DNA from: Candidatus Woesearchaeota archaeon
Lineage (GTDB): Archaea; Nanobdellota; Nanobdellia; Woesearchaeales; GW2011-AR4
Direction of reading: 5' to 3'
DNA: 7,101 nt
NCBI GenBank assembly: GCA_016185875.1
Contig: JACPMS010000067.1
Span: forward strand, 1 to 7,101
Position numbers and translations under genes: made by a program. Below, one piece after another: positions 1-4,696 of this stretch (position 1 is its first letter; the number at the start of each line of letters is the position of its first letter). The notes under the pieces are model-generated. The model had not been told where the DNA came from. It saw only the letters and a program-made list of their open reading frames with translations, and did no database searches.

Positions 1-177
1 ACCAAATCTTAAATTTACCGTCGATAAAAAGCCACCCAAATCTATAGTTTTTAGAACTCTTAACTATATAAACCTTTCGTTCCTGAAATGGCTTTTTAAG
101 GCGTAAAATGTCAGGATTTGAGGGTTTTAAGGATATATAAATCTTGATTTACAATAGATATAGAATTTTAATTGTTC
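1..177. other. Non-coding stretch with nested inverted repeat
   Basis: No convincing gene lies here. A perfect 10-bp inverted repeat, TAAAAAGCCA (25-34) and TGGCTTTTTA (89-98), encloses a second 7-bp one, TATAGTT (43-49) and AACTATA (62-68). TATA-like sequences lie at about 64-74 and 134-141 and can be read on either strand. On the minus strand, the box at 134-141 would place a start near 111 and a transcript ending at the T-tract of 29-25. A TTG-initiated minus-strand frame from 39 stays open to the window edge, but it is too short to call. The structured-RNA reading is inference; the repeats are seen directly. Confidence 0.35.
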
Positions 178-459
178 CTACTCAAACAGCCTTTCAATTC
201 CCAAGGCTCTGGCAACAGCGTTAAAGTCATGCTGCACTTTTGCAGAGAACTTTGTGACAAAAGGGCCTGTGAATTCCTTAATGACTGTTATGCTTTGGGG
301 AATTCCCATGTGATAAGCAGATGACTTTAACACAGTGTACCCTCTTTTTGTCAGTTTAGTTATCAGTTCTTCAACAAGGTATGGTGGAATTGTCAGCAGC
401 TCTCTTCCCATTGGGCGGATTATACTGAAATTTAAATCAAACTGGTGGTGCATTTTCAT
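178..459 (-). CDS. Hypothetical protein, third gene of small-protein operon
   Basis: This encodes a 93-residue protein that I do not recognise. It has no predicted membrane segment, signal peptide or cysteine. It looks like a compact alpha/beta domain: a strand at about 8-16, a helix at 27-40 (YLVEELITKLTKRGY), a strand at 41-47, a strand at 56-62 and a helix at 76-89 ending in ALGIERLFE. The ATG at 459 is preferred over a TTG at 480. The TTG would overlap the stop of the upstream zinc-ribbon gene, whereas the ATG sits 10 nt past that stop with a GGGGAAAG purine run just ahead. A second ATG two codons on (453) is also possible. It is the last gene of an apparent three-gene transcript, so its role is probably tied to the two tiny proteins encoded upstream. 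Existence as a gene is fairly sure; function is unknown. Confidence 0.75.
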   Translation of the reverse strand: MKMHHQFDLNFSIIRPMGRELLTIPPYLVEELITKLTKRGYTVLKSSAYHMGIPQSITVIKEFTGPFVTKFSAKVQHDFNAVARALGIERLFE

Positions 460-469
460 TTTCTTTCCC

Positions 470-607
470 CTAATTATCAAGGTAAGTGTACCTTTCCCTG
501 TTTTCAGCGCCTTCCAATAATCTTTCGCAGTCCCTGCACAGGTATGGATCGCTTAATGCGCTTTTCATGATGAATGTCCCGCAATTAATGCAAATAAACC
601 TTGCCAT
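470..607 (-). CDS. Small zinc-ribbon protein (45 aa)
   Basis: This is a 45-residue protein with two CxxC knuckles, C6-I-N-C9 and C24-R-D-C27, separated by 14 residues. That is the layout of a minimal zinc ribbon binding one Zn2+. After the second knuckle comes a short charged tail (ERLLEGAENRERYTYLDN). Start evidence is strong: a GGTGA Shine-Dalgarno at 615-611 lies 3 nt before the ATG at 607. The gap to the upstream gene is 13 nt, and to the downstream gene 10 nt, so the three are surely co-transcribed. Such small ribbons often act in RNA or ribosome binding or as subunits of larger complexes, but nothing here points to a specific partner. The coding call is supported by the cysteine pattern and the ribosome-binding site; function is unassigned. 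Confidence 0.8.
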   Translation of the reverse strand: MARFICINCGTFIMKSALSDPYLCRDCERLLEGAENRERYTYLDN

Positions 608-620
608 TTTTCACCTGTCT

Positions 621-767
621 TTATATCGCATCCTCGTAACCATTCATAAATGCTTCTTCCATGGGGCTTAATTCATCGTCGTCAAGCAGCGACTCCCGCA
701 CACTTTTTGAATATATGCTTATGTCGTCATCGCTTTCCTCGTCGCTGGCATACTTTTTTTTCAGCAT
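621..767 (-). CDS. Small acidic protein (48 aa), operon lead gene
   Basis: This encodes a 48-residue protein with a basic start (MLKKKY) followed by a strongly acidic body: an SDEESDDD run near residues 8-15, LLDDDELSP at 27-35, and a C-terminal EEAFMNGYEDAI. The bipartite form (disordered acidic stretch, then a short helix ending in a GYEDA-like tail) resembles small conserved proteins I recall from DPANN archaeal genomes, but no function is known to me. A textbook Shine-Dalgarno, GGGGGTGA (779-772), lies 4 nt before the ATG at 767, making the start secure. A TATA box (803-812) fits initiation near 781 with a short leader. It is the first gene of a three-gene operon with the zinc-ribbon and 93-residue proteins, and is divergent from the PhoU-type regulator. 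Confidence 0.75.
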   Translation of the reverse strand: MLKKKYASDEESDDDISIYSKSVRESLLDDDELSPMEEAFMNGYEDAI

Positions 768-802
768 TTAGTCACCCCCTTCATATTAACTATTGTTAAG
801 GT

Positions 803-812
803 TATTTAAATA
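803..812 (-). promoter_or_regulatory. TATA box of the small-protein operon within an inverted repeat
   Basis: The self-complementary TATTTAAATA lies about 40 nt before the ATG at 767, predicting a start near 781 and a short leader carrying the Shine-Dalgarno. It is flanked by an inverted repeat AGGTTA (799-804) / TAACCT (815-820). Immediately downstream is TTAAC-TATT-GTTAA (786-799), so GTTAA/TTAAC half-sites recur on both sides of the box. An operator is inferred; the repeats are seen. Confidence 0.55.
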
Positions 813-863
813 GTTAACCTATATAACATATATGGTATATGAATAAAAAATAAAGTATATATT

Positions 864-895
864 AGAATATATTCTTCAATATCTATAATATTGAA
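864..895. promoter_or_regulatory. Tandem dyads upstream of the phoU TATA box (candidate operator)
   Basis: Two perfect dyads abut. One is the 12-bp palindrome AGAATATATTCT (864-875); the other is TTCAATAT-N5-ATATTGAA (875-895). They end 8 nt before the TATA box at 904-911. The ATATTCTT sequence at 869-876 recurs at 935-942, around the expected transcription start. The layout suits a dimeric regulator, possibly the AbrB-domain protein encoded just downstream, but chance is not negligible in such AT-rich sequence. Confidence 0.45.
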
Positions 896-903
896 TAATA
901 ATA

Positions 904-911
904 TTTATATA
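904..911 (+). promoter_or_regulatory. TATA box of the phoU-type regulator
   Basis: TTTATATA lies about 45 nt before the GTG start at 952. It predicts initiation near 932-935 and a leader of about 17-20 nt. The purine-rich AATAATAA just upstream is compatible with a TFB recognition element. Confidence 0.55.
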
Positions 912-951
912 CCGATTGAAACTTACTGTCAACAATATTCTTAAATAAGGG

Positions 952-1953
952 GTGGTCAAAATCGATGTCAGAAAACTGATTAGCTTCGGCAAGGGCTCTT
1001 ATATAATATCAATGCCCAAGAGCTGGATTGAAAAAAACAATCTGAAAAAAGGGGACTTTATTTCTGTGAATGACGGGGGATTTGAGCTGACTCTAAGCGC
1101 AAGCCAGCAGGAAAAAAAGCCGGATGCGAAGGAGATAAGCATAGACTCCAAAGACAAAAGCATCGAAATCCTGAAGTCAGAAATTGTGTCTTCATACTTA
1201 AACGGATATGATACAATAACTATTCTGTTTGAAAACAATGCAAAGGACACTGTTAAGATAAAAGACATCATGAGGAATCTTTCCGGATTGGAGATAATGG
1301 AGCAGACATCAACAAGGATTGCTGCCAAGAACCTCATCAATATCAACGAAATCTCCATCAAGAACATAATCAGGAGAATGGACATAATCACAAGGGCCAT
1401 GATGGAAGACGCGATTCTGTGCTGCAGGGGCAACTGCAATTATGAAAGCATCTATCATCGGGACATTGATGTGAACAGGCTTTATTTCCTCGGGTACAGG
1501 GTCATTAAGAATGCGATTAAGAACCCAAGGATTGCAAAATCGCTTGGGATAGAGACATGGCAGCTGCACAGCGACCAGCTTATGATTTTAAGGCTTGAGA
1601 AGACTGCGGACAGGCAGAAAAGGATTACCAAGTACCTATGCGCAGCCAACCTTGACAGGGCAACGCTTGCCGAGCTGGAAAAGGCATACACAGACATAGG
1701 GGACTCATACAATGAAGTGATGAAATCTTACTACAATCAGGACAAGCAGATTGCAATTCAGGTTGAAGTTACCAACAGGAGCAGGACAGACTCATGCGAC
1801 AAGTGCCTTGAAAAGTACACAAACACTTATGCAAGTTCCAAAAGCAAAACAACAACCTCAAACCTGGTTGCAGTCGCAAAAATCGTTGAAAACCTGAAAG
1901 CAACAGCAGCAGAGATAAGGAATATAGCAAGGATTGTGCTTTGCTATGAGTGA
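952..1953 (+). CDS. phoU: AbrB-domain / PhoU-domain regulator (archaeal PhoU type)
   Basis: This 333-residue protein combines a DNA-binding N-terminus with a PhoU helical domain, the usual archaeal arrangement and length. Residues 3-45 form a SpoVT/AbrB-like swapped-hairpin domain (KLISFGKGSYIISMPKSWIE, then LKKGDFISV). Residues about 70-125 form a linker domain, and 132-333 carry the PhoU three-helix repeats. Family hallmarks include DVNRLYFLGYRVIKNA (173-188) and RLEKTADRQKRI (214-225) with an ExxxD metal-type motif, E216-D220. The first repeat has D171...N175 where ExxxD is usual. A CDKC pair lies at 282-285. The start is GTG at 952, the only start after an in-frame TAA at 946. PhoU proteins regulate phosphate uptake in response to Pst transporter and phosphate status, but no pst gene is in view, so the regulated target is unknown. 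All nine glutamine codons are CAG, unlike the next gene. Confidence 0.88.
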   Translation: MVKIDVRKLISFGKGSYIISMPKSWIEKNNLKKGDFISVNDGGFELTLSASQQEKKPDAKEISIDSKDKSIEILKSEIVSSYLNGYDTITILFENNAKDTVKIKDIMRNLSGLEIMEQTSTRIAAKNLININEISIKNIIRRMDIITRAMMEDAILCCRGNCNYESIYHRDIDVNRLYFLGYRVIKNAIKNPRIAKSLGIETWQLHSDQLMILRLEKTADRQKRITKYLCAANLDRATLAELEKAYTDIGDSYNEVMKSYYNQDKQIAIQVEVTNRSRTDSCDKCLEKYTNTYASSKSKTTTSNLVAVAKIVENLKATAAEIRNIARIVLCYE

Positions 1954-1958
1954 TTAAT

Positions 1959-1977
1959 GTAAGTATTTTAAAGTAGT
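1959..1977 (+). repeat. 19-nt promoter-position repeat, copy 1
   Basis: GTAAGTATTTTAAAGTAGT is identical to the minus-strand sequence at 4572-4554. Its core TATTTTAAA reads as a TATA box, with AAGTA repeated one helical turn apart (1961-1965 and 1971-1975). It ends 46 nt before the ATG at 2024; the other copy ends 43 nt before its gene. A core promoter or operator shared by the two unknown genes is the likeliest meaning. Confidence 0.7.
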
Positions 1978-1990
1978 TAAATTAGAAAAC

Positions 1991-1998
1991 TATTTAAA
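1991..1998 (+). promoter_or_regulatory. Second TATA box before the 144-aa membrane protein
   Basis: TATTTAAA is centred 29 nt before the ATG at 2024 and would give an essentially leaderless message. It competes with the TATA-like core of the 19-nt repeat about 57 nt before the start, so transcription may begin at two places. Confidence 0.5.
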
Positions 1999-2023
1999 CG
2001 AAATACTGCCACCTTGTTCTAAA

Positions 2024-2458
2024 ATGAGCATGAGTTTACGAGAAAGGGTTATTATGTCAGCGGCTGCTATAGGTTTTTTAGGTGGTTTTGGAACTTCAGG
2101 TGTCTACTTAATCAGAGAACATAACATTCCTGCTTTAGTTGAAGTTCGCAAAATAGAACAAGGTATCGGTTCTGCAAGAAATAATATTTTAAATTATATA
2201 GATATGCCATATTCCCAAGAAAATATTGGAAAATTGAAATCTGAAGTAGAAAGATACGGAAGGTTAGTGTCTGCTCATGAAACTATGAATTCTCAACCAG
2301 AAATACGGGAGGCACATAATGAAGAAGAGAGGTTTAAGACAGTCGCTAATTGGGGTGGGTTAATTGGAATGCTTTCACTTTTTACGGGATTTGCTTATTC
2401 AAGAAATTTAGAAAATTTCTATTATCGGTCTCCAGAAGCAAAAGAAAAAGGGATTTAA
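2024..2458 (+). CDS. Unknown two-helix membrane protein (144 aa)
   Basis: I do not recognise this family. Two hydrophobic segments, residues about 9-30 (VIMSAAAIGFLGGFGTSGVYLI) and 107-125 (WGGLIGMLSLFTGFAYS core), bracket a charged, probably helical stretch of about 75 residues (KIEQGIGSARN, KLKSEVERYGRL, EEERFK). A helical hairpin with both ends cytoplasmic and an external coiled-coil-like loop is the simplest topology. Both ends carry basic residues. No Shine-Dalgarno is present, and the TATA box at 1991-1998 suggests leaderless translation from 2024; a second ATG lies at 2030. All three glutamine codons are CAA, contrasting with the upstream phoU gene (nine CAG). It shares a 19-nt upstream element with the unknown gene at 3707-4510. 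Its stop overlaps the stop of convergent purM through a shared TTAA. Confidence 0.75.
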   Translation: MSMSLRERVIMSAAAIGFLGGFGTSGVYLIREHNIPALVEVRKIEQGIGSARNNILNYIDMPYSQENIGKLKSEVERYGRLVSAHETMNSQPEIREAHNEEERFKTVANWGGLIGMLSLFTGFAYSRNLENFYYRSPEAKEKGI

Positions 2459-3564
2459 TACCCATCAAACAAAATCTTTTTATTATTTTTTTCCAAAACC
2501 GTAATTGTTTTCCTGCTTTTCCTAACTTCTCCAACAACATCAGCGTCTTTTGCAATATCCAGAATATCGTCAGCATCTTCCTTGCTGCAAACCGCAAAAA
2601 ATCCCATGCCCATGTTGAAGGTTTTGTACATCTGCTCATCGCTAAATCTTGATTCCCTCTGCATCAATTCAAAAATAGGCTGCGGCTTCAAAGGCTTATC
2701 AATCCTGAATTCAACGTTTTCATTGATTCTATTAAAATTTTTTAATCCATAACCAGTGTTATTGACACCTACAACATTAAATTTTTTTGAAATTGCTGCC
2801 ATTGTTTTTATGTATATTTTTGTAGGTTCTAATAAGATTTTCCCAATTGAAGAGCCGTCAAATTTGTCATCCAAAGAAAACCTTCCCTTGTACCTTTTCT
2901 TGAATTCTGCCCTTGTTTCAAAATCACCATTCAATAATTTTAATCTTAATTCCGTATAGCCGTTTGAATGGGGACCTGAGCTTCTCAATGCAATGATTTT
3001 TTGCCCTGCCTGTACTTTTTGCTTTTTGAATTTATGCTTTTCAACAAAACCAGTCATGCAGCCTACAATATCAAATCCATAGCCATCATAGCCTTTTATC
3101 GAGCTTATCAATTCATATACAGATGCTGTTTCCCCTTTGCCAAGGCTTATTCTTATCGAATTTCTTAAAATACTTGACGCATCACATTGCTGCAGTCCTT
3201 TAACAACGCCCTTAATTATATCGCCTGTTATCTTTTCTTCCTGCACCTTGCTTTGGCATGCCAGGTAATCCATAAACAAGAATGGGCTTACAGCGCCTAA
3301 AGTAGCCAAGTCATTTGCCGACATTGCAACGCAGTCAATCCCTATTGTGTCAAATTTATGCATCGCTTCTGCAATTATTATTTTTGTCCCAACACCATCA
3401 ATTGCAGTTGCAATGTAATGCTTTGGAAAAACTTCAATGTTTTCATACAGTTCAGCGAACATTCCCTTGCTTTCAGGAAGCATACTTGATTTTAGAGAAG
3501 TTGGTATTGCCTTTTTAATAGCATCAACAGCTTTGGATTCTGCATCTTGGTAGCTATTGCCCAT
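2455..3564 (-). CDS. purM: Phosphoribosylformylglycinamidine cyclo-ligase (AIR synthetase)
   Basis: PurM closes the imidazole ring in purine biosynthesis, converting FGAM and ATP to AIR (EC 6.3.3.1). At 369 residues it is slightly longer than usual (about 330-350). Visible signatures are DGVGTK (56-61), GIDCVAMSANDL (75-86), GETA (144-147), SSGPHSNGY (195-203), LLEPTKIY (244-251) and FNMGMG (316-321). The divergent parts are notable. The family's HxTGGG turn reads NNTGYG (268-273), GGETAE(M/L)P reads GKGETASVYE (142-151), and the N-terminal GVD motif is altered. It is clearly PurM-like, but activity is not guaranteed. A TATA box centred 26 nt before the ATG at 3564 implies a leaderless message, and no Shine-Dalgarno is seen. 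No other pur gene is in the window. Its stop overlaps that of the convergent gene. Confidence 0.92.
   Translation of the reverse strand: MGNSYQDAESKAVDAIKKAIPTSLKSSMLPESKGMFAELYENIEVFPKHYIATAIDGVGTKIIIAEAMHKFDTIGIDCVAMSANDLATLGAVSPFLFMDYLACQSKVQEEKITGDIIKGVVKGLQQCDASSILRNSIRISLGKGETASVYELISSIKGYDGYGFDIVGCMTGFVEKHKFKKQKVQAGQKIIALRSSGPHSNGYTELRLKLLNGDFETRAEFKKRYKGRFSLDDKFDGSSIGKILLEPTKIYIKTMAAISKKFNVVGVNNTGYGLKNFNRINENVEFRIDKPLKPQPIFELMQRESRFSDEQMYKTFNMGMGFFAVCSKEDADDILDIAKDADVVGEVRKSRKTITVLEKNNKKILFDGY
2477..2492 (+). terminator. T-tract terminator inside the 3' end of purM
   Basis: T5 (2477-2481) and T7 (2486-2492) follow the stop of the 144-aa membrane gene by about 20-35 nt on the plus strand. 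Archaeal RNA polymerase stops at such tracts without a hairpin. The same bases encode the lysine- and asparagine-rich C-terminus of PurM on the other strand. In return, the minus strand has T5 (2449-2445) and T4 (2443-2440) just past the purM stop, inside the membrane gene. Confidence 0.5.
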
Positions 3565-3586
3565 ATAAGAAGTGTAAAAATCAATG

Positions 3587-3594
3587 TTTATAAA
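3587..3594 (-). promoter_or_regulatory. TATA box of purM
   Basis: TTTATAAA is centred 26-27 nt upstream of the ATG at 3564. This is the spacing expected when transcription begins at or next to the start codon, and it explains the missing Shine-Dalgarno. Confidence 0.65.
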
Positions 3595-3652
3595 GGTTTT
3601 TGGTTTGGTTTTTAGATTGTGTAGTAAGATTAAAATTTTTGTTATATTAAAT

Positions 3653-3706
3653 TAAAAAATATAAAAATCTAAATCCGCCCAAAAAATTACCTAACCAAGA
3701 AAAAAA
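3653..3706 (-). terminator. Serial T-tract terminator after the 267-aa gene
   Basis: On the minus strand a T7 run (3706-3700) follows the TAA stop with no gap. A T6 run (3686-3681) and further T5-T6 runs lie down to 3653. Multiple oligo-T tracts are the standard archaeal intrinsic terminator, and here they insulate purM from the upstream gene. Confidence 0.6.
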
Positions 3707-4510
3707 TTATAATTTAGTCTCCAGATTGCCGGGATTTTGTAAATTTGGGGCGATTACTGCAAAGTTTCCATATTGTTGTAAGGATACTCCATCACTAACC
3801 ACTCCAGCTTCTAGTCTTAGGGGATTTCCAGAAAATAACTCCCACAATAAAGTGTATTGTCTATCATTAAGAACTCGCTTACCTTTAGATTGTTCATGTT
3901 TTGAAAGACGTTCTTTGTAAGTATCAAATACTAATTTTGCAAGAAAATTCCTTTGTTCTTCTCCGCCTGCACGCATAAGAATCAAATCATCTCTCATAAA
4001 ATCTTCATAATCTATGAGTCCATCACATATTGTTAGTTTATCTTTATCTGGTTTTGCAAATATTCCATAAGCTAAATTGATAGTTCCAGCACCTTTCTTT
4101 ATATCATCAATATGCATCATTTGAGGCTCTTTCATCAATGCTTCAAATTCAGGAGGAGTTATTGAAAAATTATATCCATCATAATTAATAAATCTCTGTC
4201 TTAGTATTCTCAGATTTGTAAGGGGTCCAAGACTGTGGCCGACTACATAAGTTCTATCACCATTATAATTTCCAAAATATTCTGCAGAAGAAGTATTGAT
4301 GTGATATTCGGCTTTCTTAATGAAATCCATAACTCCAGCATTTCTTAATTCACTAATTAGTTGAGGTACATTTGGAACAAAGCCTCCATGTTCTTTAATT
4401 AAGTCTTCTGCTTGAGAGAGTGCTTCCAAGTATTTTTTCCATACTTTGCCACTTGTCAACACAATAATTCTTGGTTCAGCATCTTGTTGATATGTGTATT
4501 TTTCAACCAT
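3707..4510 (-). CDS. Protein of unknown function (267 aa)
   Basis: I do not recognise this protein. It appears soluble, with no signal peptide, membrane span or cysteine pair. It starts with a strand (PRIIVLTSGKVWKKYLEAL, 13-31), then helices at 32-40 and 47-58. A hydrophobic strand YVVGHSLGPL (88-97) resembles a GxSxG elbow, but the surroundings do not support a hydrolase. An acidic, mostly helical half follows (CDGLIDYEDFMRDDLILMR, 162-180), and a glycine-rich end (APNLQNPGNLETKL). The start is secure: GGGGGTG (4522-4516) lies 5 nt before the ATG at 4510. The 19-nt element at 4554-4572, shared with the gene at 2024, gives a TATA-like core about 53 nt upstream. Eleven of twelve glutamine codons are CAA, which sets it apart from fabI and phoU and suggests separate origin. 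Confidence 0.75.
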   Translation of the reverse strand: MVEKYTYQQDAEPRIIVLTSGKVWKKYLEALSQAEDLIKEHGGFVPNVPQLISELRNAGVMDFIKKAEYHINTSSAEYFGNYNGDRTYVVGHSLGPLTNLRILRQRFINYDGYNFSITPPEFEALMKEPQMMHIDDIKKGAGTINLAYGIFAKPDKDKLTICDGLIDYEDFMRDDLILMRAGGEEQRNFLAKLVFDTYKERLSKHEQSKGKRVLNDRQYTLLWELFSGNPLRLEAGVVSDGVSLQQYGNFAVIAPNLQNPGNLETKL

Positions 4511-4553
4511 TATTACACCCCCAATATTCTATCTTGAAAAGGGTATATCCTTT

Positions 4554-4572
4554 ACTACTTTAAAATACTTAC
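4554..4572 (-). repeat. 19-nt promoter-position repeat, copy 2
   Basis: The minus strand reads GTAAGTATTTTAAAGTAGT, identical to 1959-1977 on the plus strand. It ends 43 nt before the ATG at 4510. Its TATTTTAAA core predicts a start near 4537 and a leader of about 27 nt holding the GGGGGTG ribosome-binding site. A weaker TATA-like GATATACC lies closer, at about 4542-4549. Confidence 0.7.
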
Positions 4573-4696
4573 TAAAAGCCCAGCCCTTGTCTTGTTTGTT
4601 TGAGGGGTTTTCATGCTTTTAAGACAAAATCTCTAATTAACTTCGCAACTCCTAATTGCTCGGTGCGTAGGACATGGAGCTATTATGATACAATCC
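4573..4696. other. Intergenic stretch with a possible gene-end remnant
   Basis: Between fabI and the promoter of the 267-aa gene, the minus strand is open for 22 codons (4679-4614) followed by TGA (4613-4611). The frame ends in a protein-like LGVAKLIRDFVLKA, but it has no start codon or ribosome-binding site. It could be the 3' end of a lost gene or chance. No RNA gene or clear hairpin terminator is visible. What is seen is only the open frame; decay is inference. Confidence 0.2.

Noticed and set aside
999..1439. 146-codon hydrophobic open frame antisense to the phoU-type gene
   Set aside because: It is the reverse of well-conserved PhoU coding sequence and has no ribosome-binding site or TATA box of its own.
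3611..3673. Inverted repeat TTTAGATT / AATCTAAA between purM and the 267-aa gene
   Set aside because: It is only 8 bp, separated by 47 nt in nearly pure AT sequence, where such matches are expected by chance. The T-tracts explain the region.
4224..4250. GHSLG (residues 91-95 of the 267-aa protein) as a lipase/esterase nucleophile elbow
   Set aside because: GxSxG alone is weak. I see no matching Asp/His context or the strand-helix order of an alpha/beta hydrolase, and the residue after the motif is Pro rather than a small residue starting the helix.
1959..4572. A complete insertion sequence bounded by the 19-nt inverted repeats
   Set aside because: There is no transposase gene inside, no matching target-site duplication beside the repeats, and purM is a normal housekeeping-type gene. 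The promoter position of both copies explains them better.
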